62,729 nucleotides of DNA from UBA9732 sp963606545 (GTDB lineage Bacteria; Spirochaetota; Spirochaetia; Sphaerochaetales; Sphaerochaetaceae). Location: positions 1-62,729 of the forward strand of contig CAVCYP010000003.1 in the NCBI GenBank assembly GCA_963606545.1, written 5' to 3'. Shown here piece by piece: positions 27,306-35,331 of this stretch (position 1 is the stretch's first letter; the number at the start of each line of letters is the position of its first letter). The notes below the pieces were generated by a model. The model saw nothing but the letters and a program-made list of their open reading frames with translations, was not told the origin of the DNA and searched no databases. A program made the position numbers and the translations under genes.

Positions 27306-27959
27306 TTATTGCCTAAAATACTGAGGATAAGCCTTCTGATACTCGGCCGTCTCCACTTCAATCTTTGAAATATGCCTGCGATCCAGCTCCAAAAGCTTAT
27401 CCACATCCTTGTTCTTTAACGCCCCAAGAAGAAGATTATGCTGATCCAACGCGCTTTTAAGAATATCGTCAAACAGATAACTGACCAGTCTAATCCTATG
27501 ATAGTTCCCACTTGTACTCTTTACCAGGTCAAACACCTTTTCGTGCTTGCAGGCCTCAAACAGCAGCCTATGCATCTGGTCGTCCAAATCCAAAAATTTA
27601 GCCGTATTTCTACACGAAAACGCCTCATTTTGCAGACAAATCAACTCTTCAAACTTATCCACCAGCAAGTCCGATATTCCTGATTTTTTCAGTTTCTCAA
27701 TTGCTCCAAGCTCCAAGTAAAGACGCATAAAACGCTCGTCTCTTACCTTATCCAAATCAATTAAAGAGACATACGTACCACTTTGAGGCTTAATTTCCAC
27801 AAGGCCTTCTGTTGCGAGTCTTTTGAGAGCATCTCTTATTGGAGAAATACTTACGTTGTACTGAGAACTTAAAGTTGAAAAGCTCAACGGAGTTCCCGGT
27901 TTTAGGTTTAAATTTAATATTTTTTCTCTGAGATTAGAATAAACAACATCTGTAAGCAT
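27306..27959 (-). CDS. GntR-family regulator, FCD subfamily
   Basis: This 217-residue repressor-type protein has an N-terminal winged helix (LSSQYNVSISPIRDALKRLATEGLVEI) and a helical FCD ligand domain with metal-type residues (DDQMH, DQHNLL, RRHISKI). It heads the uronate locus and is probably released from DNA by a uronate or aldonate. Palindromes CTGATATATCAG upstream of it and in the uxuB promoter are its likely operators, so it may also repress itself. There is no ribosome site; the -10 lies 6 nt before the ATG. Its ligand is unknown. Confidence 0.9.
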   Translation of the reverse strand: MLTDVVYSNLREKILNLNLKPGTPLSFSTLSSQYNVSISPIRDALKRLATEGLVEIKPQSGTYVSLIDLDKVRDERFMRLYLELGAIEKLKKSGISDLLVDKFEELICLQNEAFSCRNTAKFLDLDDQMHRLLFEACKHEKVFDLVKSTSGNYHRIRLVSYLFDDILKSALDQHNLLLGALKNKDVDKLLELDRRHISKIEVETAEYQKAYPQYFRQ

Positions 27960-27965
27960 GACTTA

Positions 27966-28011
27966 AGTATAACAAAAATTCTTTATTTATTTCCACTAGC
28001 TGATATATCAG
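27966..28011 (-). promoter_or_regulatory. gntR -10 element and palindromic operator
   Basis: TATACT (27971-27966, minus strand) lies 6 nt before the gntR ATG. The perfect palindrome CTGATATATCAG (28000-28011) lies about 29 bp upstream, inside the last codons of the PAP2 gene. No clear -35 is visible. Confidence 0.65.
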
Positions 28012-28930
28012 TTTGTTGTGCTCTTACAAAAAGACCAAGCTTTCCACCCAAAATTGGATAAATACCACTTGCCCAGAAGGTAGCTAAGAAGTACCTAGCA
28101 GTGGCAGTAATTGGGTTATAAAAACCTATCGCTTTAAGACCAAGCTTGGAAAGCGGAAGAATTATCAAGCAGCCAAGTCCTCCAAGGGCAAAGCGTAAAA
28201 GCTTTCGCTTCCAATGTCCCTCTTCTACAGAATAGTCAAATACCTTGCGTTCCCAGATAAGGCCCAAAACAGCACCAGAAAACGTTGCAATATTCTTTCC
28301 AAAGTCAGAAAATGCCGTAGAATCAATCTTTTCCGCAAAAAGTAATATGGCAATGACAATCCAGGCTATGGTTGTAACTATTGCAGAGATTATAAAGAAC
28401 AGCTTCCCTCTTTCTTTATCTTCAAGGATTTTGGAATAAATATCAAACAGAAGAAAGGTTCCACCACAGCCAAGGATAAGACCACAGGCCACATCCATTG
28501 GCCAATGAACGCAAAGATATAGTCTTGAAAAACCCACCAAAACAATCAAAATAGCACAGGTAATTGAAAGCCATCTCTTCTTAAACGCAATTGCAATGGC
28601 TGTAAGGGAGCTACTTGCATTGGTGGTGTGTCCACTTGGGAAGGAATAACCAGTTGCAGTACTTTGTCTTACTGTATTCAGACCTTCAATCATTGTCCAC
28701 GGCCTTGGGAACCTTACAATAGCCTTGATAAGTCCCATAGCTTGAACATTGGTCAACATGCACATGCAAATTGTCATACCTTTCTTCTTATTGATGTTCC
28801 AAAAAATAAAGCAAATAACACAAACGACAAAAGTCGATTCTCCAATCATGGTTATTGCTTGAAAAGAAGCGTCAAAAAACGAATTTTGAATACTGGATAA
28901 GAACAAGAGTATCTGTTTTTGAAGTTCCAT
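27983..28930 (-). CDS. PAP2-family membrane phosphatase
   Basis: The 315-residue integral membrane protein has all three PAP2 phosphatase signatures: KAIVRFPRP, GYSFPSGHTTN and SRLYLCVHWPMD. About eight membrane segments are visible, with four of them after the last signature. Likely substrates are lipid phosphates such as undecaprenyl pyrophosphate or phosphatidylglycerol phosphate. AGGAG precedes the ATG. Its 3' end contains the gntR operator palindrome. The specific substrate cannot be told. Confidence 0.9.
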   Translation of the reverse strand: MELQKQILLFLSSIQNSFFDASFQAITMIGESTFVVCVICFIFWNINKKKGMTICMCMLTNVQAMGLIKAIVRFPRPWTMIEGLNTVRQSTATGYSFPSGHTTNASSSLTAIAIAFKKRWLSITCAILIVLVGFSRLYLCVHWPMDVACGLILGCGGTFLLFDIYSKILEDKERGKLFFIISAIVTTIAWIVIAILLFAEKIDSTAFSDFGKNIATFSGAVLGLIWERKVFDYSVEEGHWKRKLLRFALGGLGCLIILPLSKLGLKAIGFYNPITATARYFLATFWASGIYPILGGKLGLFVRAQQTDISASGNK

Positions 28931-28979
28931 TGAGAGCTCCTTGATATCAATTTAACAGAACAAGAATAACACGGAATAC

Positions 28980-29414
28980 CTAGGCCTTCAATATTACAGT
29001 TAGGGCTCCGCTACCACCTTCTGAGGCTTTTGGAGTAAAAACTTCCCGTACTGCTGGATGATTTTGGACAATATTGAGGATTGTAGGACGCAAAACAGAC
29101 TCTCCGCCTGCCGAATGTATTCCTTTTCCTGTGATAATCAGAACTTTTCTCAGCCCCTTCTGCTTAGAAGCAGCTAGAAAATTCCTAGTCACAACCATAG
29201 CCTCTTCTAAGGTAAAACTATGCAAATCCAGCGTATCCTGGGCCTTCATGCGTCTGATTTCGTTAATTAAATCTTTCTGGCTTTGAACAACTCCAGAAGT
29301 TTTCTTGTAACGTTTGTCAATTGCAGAGCTTTCATCATGAGTCTTTGTCCATTGTTCATAGATATCTGCAAAACTATTCTTAGCCACAAGCCACCCCGCA
29401 TGAGCTTTGCTCAA
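28980..29414 (-). CDS. Smr-domain protein
   Basis: The 144-residue protein is mostly a C-terminal Smr domain (LDLHSFTLEEA, VLIITGKGIHSAGGESVLRP, GGSGALTVIL), a fold found in nucleases and RNA/DNA-binding proteins such as the MutS2 tail. A short charged N-terminal extension precedes it. The start is uncertain: TTG at 29414 is used here, while GTG codons a little downstream are possible. It lies about 12 nt from the 3' end of tRNA-Arg, so it may be made from the same transcript after tRNA processing. Confidence 0.8.
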   Translation of the reverse strand: MSKAHAGWLVAKNSFADIYEQWTKTHDESSAIDKRYKKTSGVVQSQKDLINEIRRMKAQDTLDLHSFTLEEAMVVTRNFLAASKQKGLRKVLIITGKGIHSAGGESVLRPTILNIVQNHPAVREVFTPKASEGGSGALTVILKA

Positions 29415-29426
29415 AAATAAAAAAAT

Positions 29427-29500
29427 TGACCCTTGGGCGATTCGAACGCCCGACCCCTTCCTTAGGAGGGAAGTGCTCTATCCAGCTGAGCTAAAGGATC
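29427..29500 (-). tRNA. tRNA-Arg (CCU anticodon)
   Basis: A complete 74-nt cloverleaf folds on the minus strand: acceptor GATCCTT/AAGGGTC, anticodon stem CTTCC/GGAAG with loop CTCCTAA (anticodon CCT), and T-arm GGGCG-TTCGAAT-CGCCC. CCA is not encoded. It lies 29 nt downstream of topA on the same strand. Confidence 0.97.
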
Positions 29501-29529
29501 AACGTCATTAGAATACAACTTTAAAACTA

Positions 29530-32082
29530 CTACTTCAAGAATGAAATTGCTGTTTCTCTAGTCATAGCCTTGCAGGCTGCTTCATCCTGCTGGTACTCTT
29601 TTGGAATACGAACATTGTCCTCACCATGGCGCAGGTAGTAACCATATCTACCATGATAGATGCCAAGATTCTTACCCTCATAATCACCAAAATCAACCAC
29701 AGCACTGGCAGAACTACTTCTTCTGGTAGCCTTTGTAGCAGAAGCAGCTTTCTTTGAAGTCTCCTTTGGAGCTTCCAAGATAGCCCGAGCTTCCTCTTCA
29801 GTAAGAGTAAACAGTTGCTCAGGATCCTTTACACTTCTAAAATCGTTACCGCACTTAACGTAAGGACCATACTTACCAATATCTGCAGTAATAACCTCAC
29901 CAGAAGCAGTCTTGCCAATTGTGACAGGCAAGCTAAAGAACTTAAGAACCGTGTCTAAAGCAACAGATTTGTTGCCAATATACTTCTTTGGAACCTTGAA
30001 TCTCTTAACCTCAGTAGTCTTGGATTTATCGCCCATCTGCCAGTAATCACCGTATTTTCCAGTGCAATACAACACAGGTAGGCCATCATTGGTAGTTCCA
30101 ATCAACTCCGGAGCGTTGGATTTGCCGCCATCCTCAGAGCTTTGGCCTTCTCTAAGTTTTTCCACCATAGCATTCTGAACAGAAGCCGGCGTCCAATCCT
30201 TAGGAATAGAAACAAACTTGCCATCATTACCCTTAACATAAGGACCATAAGGACCAAGATTAATCTCATTTTCATCTGAAAGCTGAGGCAGTGAAAGTTT
30301 TTTCACATCCTTTGCGTTGATGGACATCTTGTTAGCCTTAACCTGCTTTTCAAGCCCCTGTTCCCCCTCGTAGAAATCCTTCAAGAACTGAAGCTCATCC
30401 AGTTGCCCCTCAGCAATCTTATCAAGCCCGTCCTCCATATCTCTAGTAAAACCGTAGTCTACCCTATCAGAAAAATAAGATTCCAAAAGCTGAACCACGC
30501 CAAAACCAACAAAAGTTGGAACCAACGTACCACTTTCACGAACAATGTAATTCTTCTCAAAAAGCCTATCTATGATAGTTGCATAGGTAGAAGGCCTACC
30601 AATTCCCAACTTCTCCAAAGTCTGAACCAAAGACGCCTCAGTATAGCGGTTAGGCTCCTTGGTCTCGTGACTGAGCCCCTCCACTTTCTTTGTAGTAAGG
30701 GTCTGTCCAATAGCAAGCCTTGGAAGCGGAGTCTCCTTATCCTCTAAGGCCGCGCTTGGGTCATCGCTACCTTCCACGTAAACTCTCATGAAGCCCGGAA
30801 ACTCAATGCGCACCCCGGTAGCCGAGAACATCACGTCCTGTCCTCCGCTTGTCTTAGCCGCAATAGAAACCGATGTATTTTGCTTGATTGCATTGCTCAT
30901 TTGGCTAGCCAAAGTGCGTTTCCAAATAAGCGTATAGAGGTCTAACTCCCGACCAGAAAGCCCTGTGTCATCGGGATGACGGAAGTGCTCGCCAGATGGA
31001 CGGATTGCCTCGTGGGCTTCCTGCGCATTGGAGCTTTTGGCGGTGTACTGGCGGGCTTCAGAGGGCAAATAGTCGCTGCCGTAGAGTTTTAGGACACTTT
31101 CGCGGGCGCCGTTGATGCCTTCCTGGCTGAGCGTTGGGCTATCTGTTCTCATGTAGGTGATAAATCCGTTTTCATAGAGGCTCTGGGCAATCTTCATGGT
31201 GTCTTTGGTAGACAAGTGAAGCTTTCTGTTGCCTTCCTGCTGGAGAGTACTGGTGATAAACGGAGCAAACGGACGCTGAGAGATTTGCTTTTCTTTGATA
31301 TCGGAGACGGTAAAGGCACTCTGGGAAAGTCCTTCCACCAGGTCCTGAGCGTCCTCTTTGGATAGGAGAATGACTTTTTTAGAGCCCGTGTACTTACCGG
31401 TGTCGCTATCAAAATCCTTGCCATCGGCTACCTTCAGGCCATTTACGCTTTCAATTGAAGCTAAAAAGCCCTCGCCGAAGGTGGCTTTTACGTCCCAGTA
31501 TTCAGATTTCTTGAAGGTTAACCTGGTTCTCTCTCTGTCAACTATCAGTCTGAGGCCAGGTGACTGGACACGACCGGCACTGAGGCTCTTGTTGGAGAGC
31601 TTGGACCAGAGTACAGGAGAAATGGTGTAGCCGTAAAGTCTATCAAGTACGCGTCTGGCTTCTTGAGCATGAACAAGATTCATGTCTATGTCTCTACCGT
31701 GGGCAAAGGCTTCCTGAATTGCCTTCTTGGTGATTTCATGGAAAACCATTCTTCTTTGTGGCATGGTTGGCTTGAGCACCTGAACTAGATGCCAGCTAAT
31801 GCTTTCTCCCTCGCGGTCCTCATCAGTTGCAAGTATTAGTTCACTTGCGCCTTTGAGCTCACTTTTAATTTGGGAGATTATCTTCTCCTTGCTCTCGTCA
31901 ATGATGTACTTTGGAGTATAACCATTCTTAATATCAATACAAAGATCATTCTTTGGAAGGGTTCTTATATGACCATTACTAGCAACAACAACACAATCTG
32001 AACCTAGAAAATTTCTAATTGTTTTAGCCTTTGTTGGAGACTCAACAATGATTACTTTCTTCTCTGCATTTTTCTCTGCCAT
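29530..32082 (-). CDS. topA: DNA topoisomerase I
   Basis: The 850-residue type IA topoisomerase relaxes negative supercoils. It has the Toprim start VIIVESPTKAKTI, the acidic DEDREGESISWHL metal site, the active-site Tyr in GFITYMRTDSPT, and GRVQSPGLRLIV. Instead of Cys4 zinc fingers, the C-terminal third carries zinc-free repeats of the LGxYxGRYGxYxxxGxD type (for example GIYHGRYGYYLRHG), as in several anaerobes. GGAGGAG precedes the ATG. The family is secure. Confidence 0.97.
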   Translation of the reverse strand: MAEKNAEKKVIIVESPTKAKTIRNFLGSDCVVVASNGHIRTLPKNDLCIDIKNGYTPKYIIDESKEKIISQIKSELKGASELILATDEDREGESISWHLVQVLKPTMPQRRMVFHEITKKAIQEAFAHGRDIDMNLVHAQEARRVLDRLYGYTISPVLWSKLSNKSLSAGRVQSPGLRLIVDRERTRLTFKKSEYWDVKATFGEGFLASIESVNGLKVADGKDFDSDTGKYTGSKKVILLSKEDAQDLVEGLSQSAFTVSDIKEKQISQRPFAPFITSTLQQEGNRKLHLSTKDTMKIAQSLYENGFITYMRTDSPTLSQEGINGARESVLKLYGSDYLPSEARQYTAKSSNAQEAHEAIRPSGEHFRHPDDTGLSGRELDLYTLIWKRTLASQMSNAIKQNTSVSIAAKTSGGQDVMFSATGVRIEFPGFMRVYVEGSDDPSAALEDKETPLPRLAIGQTLTTKKVEGLSHETKEPNRYTEASLVQTLEKLGIGRPSTYATIIDRLFEKNYIVRESGTLVPTFVGFGVVQLLESYFSDRVDYGFTRDMEDGLDKIAEGQLDELQFLKDFYEGEQGLEKQVKANKMSINAKDVKKLSLPQLSDENEINLGPYGPYVKGNDGKFVSIPKDWTPASVQNAMVEKLREGQSSEDGGKSNAPELIGTTNDGLPVLYCTGKYGDYWQMGDKSKTTEVKRFKVPKKYIGNKSVALDTVLKFFSLPVTIGKTASGEVITADIGKYGPYVKCGNDFRSVKDPEQLFTLTEEEARAILEAPKETSKKAASATKATRRSSSASAVVDFGDYEGKNLGIYHGRYGYYLRHGEDNVRIPKEYQQDEAACKAMTRETAISFLK

Positions 32083-32169
32083 GCAAATTCTCCTCCGTTC
32101 CTAGAAAAAATGTCGTGCAGTGTATATATATAGAAGGAAATGGCATCTGTCAACTAAACAGCAAGAAAA

Positions 32170-32763
32170 TTATTCTGTACATTTGGTGAGGACAAAGACA
32201 TCCTTACCGTCTTCTCCTGGTACAGGATTGCTAAAAAGTCCCATCTTTGCAATGCCGTCCCCCACGGTTTTATAGGCTAATTCTTGAGCTCCGGTTTCTG
32301 AATTGTATCTAAGCTCAAAGGTACTTTTAGTTTCCACATTGAAGACAAAAGCTACCGTTTCTACCGTGCAAGAGCCAAAAAGTTCTTGTTGAACAGTTTC
32401 TGTCACTCTCCATTTGGAAGGAGTAAAGGAAGTGGTATTGAATTTTGTAGCATTAGCTCTATAGTTTTCAGCTTCTATGCTATTTTCTTTCCATTTATGC
32501 CACTGATAACCACCTTCTGGCTCATATTCAACCGGAAAAAGCCTTTTTAAAGAGGAATCCGACATATATTCCCAAACTTCAAAGCTGTTTGAGCCGTCTT
32601 CTAGCAAGACCTCCTTTATAACAAACTTTATTTCCGTACATTTGCCGTCATTATTATCATCTGTAGGATTTATCCACTGATAGGTGCCCGCCCAAGTTTC
32701 TGAGGCAAAGAGACCTATAAGAGATAAGCCTGTCATAAGGATTATAGTAGCTATTTTCTTCAT
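32170..32763 (-). CDS. Secreted protein of unknown function
   Basis: I do not recognise this 197-residue protein. It has a signal peptide (MKKIATIILMTGLSLIGLFA before SETWAG) and a beta-rich mature part with many Trp, Tyr and Glu, including WAGTYQWINPTDDNNDGKC, which looks like a small extracellular ligand-binding or calycin-like domain. AAGGG precedes the ATG at 32763. The promoter overlaps that of the divergent lipoprotein gene, so the two may be regulated together. Confidence 0.75.
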   Translation of the reverse strand: MKKIATIILMTGLSLIGLFASETWAGTYQWINPTDDNNDGKCTEIKFVIKEVLLEDGSNSFEVWEYMSDSSLKRLFPVEYEPEGGYQWHKWKENSIEAENYRANATKFNTTSFTPSKWRVTETVQQELFGSCTVETVAFVFNVETKSTFELRYNSETGAQELAYKTVGDGIAKMGLFSNPVPGEDGKDVFVLTKCTE

Positions 32764-32779
32764 TTTTCCCTTCTTAATA

Positions 32780-32816
32780 ATTGTAGATTGCAAAACCGCG
32801 TTGTGAAGTTTATAGT
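32780..32816. promoter_or_regulatory. Overlapping divergent promoters
   Basis: Plus strand: TTGCAA (32788-32793), 17-nt spacer, TATAGT (32811-32816), 7 nt before the lipoprotein ATG. Minus strand: TTCACA (32807-32802), 16-nt spacer, TACAAT (32785-32780). The two promoters interlock, so they probably exclude each other. Confidence 0.6.
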
Positions 32817-32823
32817 ATTCTGC

Positions 32824-33567
32824 ATGAAGAGACTACCATTTGTGGCTGTTTTGGCCGTAATTTTTGTAACAATTCTTTCAGTCAGTTCCTGTAAGGTAAC
32901 AGAAACTTTGAATCTAAAAAGCAGCATAACTGAAGACAGCTCCTTAAGTGGTAAAAGCCATATTGACCTTACCGTTACCGATTATTTTGTCAATGTAATT
33001 GAAGATCTCTCCAACTGGGCAGAGGAAGGCAACACAGATCCAATTTTACAGGTTGCAGTAGATGAGTTTGTTGAGAATTTGGAAGAATCGGACACCACAA
33101 GTTCCGTCAAGTTCATAAAAACCGGCAAAAACACCTACATGGGCGACTTTAATTACAAGGATTTCAGTTCCCTCATTATTGACCTTTCAAAGAATCCAAA
33201 TTGTTCACTAGTAACAGCAACGGAGAAAGACGGAAAAACTCATGTTCAAATTCACATTGGAATGGACAACTATGAGGAGTTAACTGAGATTGTCCCCTTC
33301 TTGGCAAATCCAAACTTTGAAGTTTACGGGCCACTTTACAATAACGACCTAACGGAAGAAAACTATCTAGAGATGATGGGCTTTATCCTTGGAGAAGAAT
33401 GTCCTGAGGAAATACTAAATTCTAAGGTTACAATTCAAGTTGTGGCGCCAAAAGAAATTACCAGCCACAATGGAACTCTCAAGAATGCAAAGATAGTTGT
33501 ATTTTCATTCCCTCTGATTGATTTTCTGCTTCTACACGAACCAATTGATTTTGAGCTAGAGTATTAA
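32824..33567 (+). CDS. Lipoprotein of unknown function
   Basis: The 247-residue protein has a lipoprotein signal: hydrophobic core AVLAVIFVTILS followed by lipobox VSSC at the cleavage site. The mature part is mixed alpha/beta with an acidic centre and ends in a hydrophobic stretch (FSFPLIDFLLLHEP). Similar uncharacterised lipoproteins occur in treponemes as far as I recall, but I cannot name a function. Its last 89 nt overlap the 3' end of the riboflavin kinase gene on the opposite strand. Confidence 0.75.
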   Translation: MKRLPFVAVLAVIFVTILSVSSCKVTETLNLKSSITEDSSLSGKSHIDLTVTDYFVNVIEDLSNWAEEGNTDPILQVAVDEFVENLEESDTTSSVKFIKTGKNTYMGDFNYKDFSSLIIDLSKNPNCSLVTATEKDGKTHVQIHIGMDNYEELTEIVPFLANPNFEVYGPLYNNDLTEENYLEMMGFILGEECPEEILNSKVTIQVVAPKEITSHNGTLKNAKIVVFSFPLIDFLLLHEPIDFELEY

Positions 33568-34186
33568 CCTTTTCAACTAAATCCAAAACCAAAGTCTCAC
33601 TATTTTTCCTCACCGCTTCATGCCAGATTGCCTCATAAAGCTGTTTATAATTAAAAGAGCAGCTATGATTTAAAGCAAGTAGAAAAATTAGGCTAAAAGC
33701 TTTATCCTCCAGCTTTAACCTTTTCCCTTCCAGCACAACACTACTATCATCAAAATCAAACCCAATCTTTCTTGCTTCCCCAAAATAGTCCAAAGTTGAA
33801 AGGCTATCGGTTCTTATTTGTTTAATAAGATGGCTCAAAGAATCAAAGCGCTTAGTTGGACGTAAAAGTTTATAGACCTCTAATCTCACCGCTTTGCCGT
33901 AGATGTCTTGGTTAAAATCCAGAATATTTACTTCAATGGTGAACTTTTCAAGATTATCCACCGTGGGGCGTCTTCCAATATTTACCGTGCCGTACTTAAC
34001 CACATCCTCAAAGTAAATTTTTGAGCTATAAACGCCCTCTTCCAAATGAGATATATTGTCTTTTGAGTCTATATTTGCAGTGGGAATTCCTAAATATCGG
34101 CCAAGGCCTTTACCATGAACAACAATGCCCTGAATTTTAGCTAAAAGTTGAAAATTATTGTCCATAGTTCTAAAATCCGCCATCAT
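33479..34186 (-). CDS. Riboflavin kinase fused to a C-terminal winged-helix domain
   Basis: Residues 1-145 form a complete bacterial flavokinase: GKGLGRYLGIPTANI holds the PTAN nucleotide motif (35-38), GVYSSKIYF and YGTVNIGRRPTV follow, and E85 in FTIEVNILDFNQDIYGK is the probable catalytic base. The usual N-terminal FAD synthetase domain of RibF is absent. Residues 149-232 look like an OmpR-type winged helix (LEDKAFSLIFLLALNHSCSFNYKQLYEAIW). The start overlaps the ychF stop as ATGA. It may make FMN and regulate flavin genes. The kinase call is firm; the winged helix is by pattern only. Confidence 0.8.
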   Translation of the reverse strand: MMADFRTMDNNFQLLAKIQGIVVHGKGLGRYLGIPTANIDSKDNISHLEEGVYSSKIYFEDVVKYGTVNIGRRPTVDNLEKFTIEVNILDFNQDIYGKAVRLEVYKLLRPTKRFDSLSHLIKQIRTDSLSTLDYFGEARKIGFDFDDSSVVLEGKRLKLEDKAFSLIFLLALNHSCSFNYKQLYEAIWHEAVRKNSETLVLDLVEKVNTLAQNQLVRVEAENQSEGMKIQLSLHS

Positions 34187-35286
34187 ACGTTGAATCTGAA
34201 GTGCATGATGTCACCATCCTGAACTACGTACTCTTTACCTTCAATTCTAAGCTTTCCGGCTTCCTTAACCTTAGCTTCACTGCCATACTGGAACAAATCT
34301 TCACAGCTATAAACTTCAGCCTTAATGAAGCCTTTTTCAAAGTCTGTATGAATAACCCCAGCAGCCTGAGGTGCCTTGTAACCGGCTCTAAAGGTCCAAG
34401 CTCTGTCTTCATCAGAACCAGCGGTAAAGAAGGTTCTAAGGCCAAGAGTTTCATAAGCTGTTCTGATTAAAACGTTCATACCACTTTCTTCAAGCCCTGC
34501 CGCTTCAAGGAACTCAGCTCTCTCTTCTGCAGTATCCAAAGATGCAATTTCCGCTTCAGTTTTTCCACAAATACAAACTACAGGAGCCTTTTCCTTTGCA
34601 GCAATTTCCTTGACAGTCTTAACGTAATCATTGTCCTGTCCAATTGCACTTTCATCAATGTTGCAAACAAAGATAACTGGTTTCATTGTAATCAAATGTA
34701 AATCTGCAATCAGTGCTTTTTCATCTGGATCTGTGACAATACTTCTAGCACTTTGACCGTCACTTAATCCCTTAAGAAGTCTCTCATAAATTGGCACTAA
34801 AGCTGCAGCTTCTTTGGCATCCTTTGCAATTCTTGCCAGCTTACTTTGCTTTTGGTATCTCTTATCAACGGTATCCCAGTCCGCCAAAGCTAGCTCAATA
34901 TTGATGGTTTCAATATCCCCTGCAGGATCTATTTTATTGTTTACATGAATAATATCTGGGTCATCAAAGCATCTGACAACATGGGCAATGACTCCAACTT
35001 CTCTAATATTAGCCAAAAATTTGTTACCAAGACCTTCACCTTTTGAAGCACCAGCAACAAGGCCTGCAATATCTACAAACTCAGTTACTGCAGGAATGAC
35101 CTTTGCTGTTGGGATGAGCTGAACTATCTTATCAAGTCTAGCATCTGGAACATTAACTATTCCAACATTTGGTTCTATTGTGCAAAAAGGATAATTCGCA
35201 GCCTCAGCAGGTGCACTTGTCAAAGCAGAAAAAATGGTTGATTTACCAACATTAGGGAGTCCTACAATACCACAGTTAAGTCCCAT
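34183..35286 (-). CDS. ychF: Ribosome-binding ATPase YchF
   Basis: The 367-residue Obg-family P-loop protein prefers ATP and binds ribosomes. It has G1 GLPNVGKSTIF, the DIAGLVAGASKGEGLGNKFL switch region, a coiled insertion and the C-terminal TGS domain ending in YVVQDGDIMHFRFNV. Length is normal. GGAGGG precedes the ATG. It sits in a likely operon with the OPT transporter, rlmN and the riboflavin kinase fusion. Confidence 0.98.
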   Translation of the reverse strand: MGLNCGIVGLPNVGKSTIFSALTSAPAEAANYPFCTIEPNVGIVNVPDARLDKIVQLIPTAKVIPAVTEFVDIAGLVAGASKGEGLGNKFLANIREVGVIAHVVRCFDDPDIIHVNNKIDPAGDIETINIELALADWDTVDKRYQKQSKLARIAKDAKEAAALVPIYERLLKGLSDGQSARSIVTDPDEKALIADLHLITMKPVIFVCNIDESAIGQDNDYVKTVKEIAAKEKAPVVCICGKTEAEIASLDTAEERAEFLEAAGLEESGMNVLIRTAYETLGLRTFFTAGSDEDRAWTFRAGYKAPQAAGVIHTDFEKGFIKAEVYSCEDLFQYGSEAKVKEAGKLRIEGKEYVVQDGDIMHFRFNV

Positions 35287-35331
35287 ATAACCCTCCGGTT
35301 TTGCAATACTAACATCTTTTGACTTATTAGA

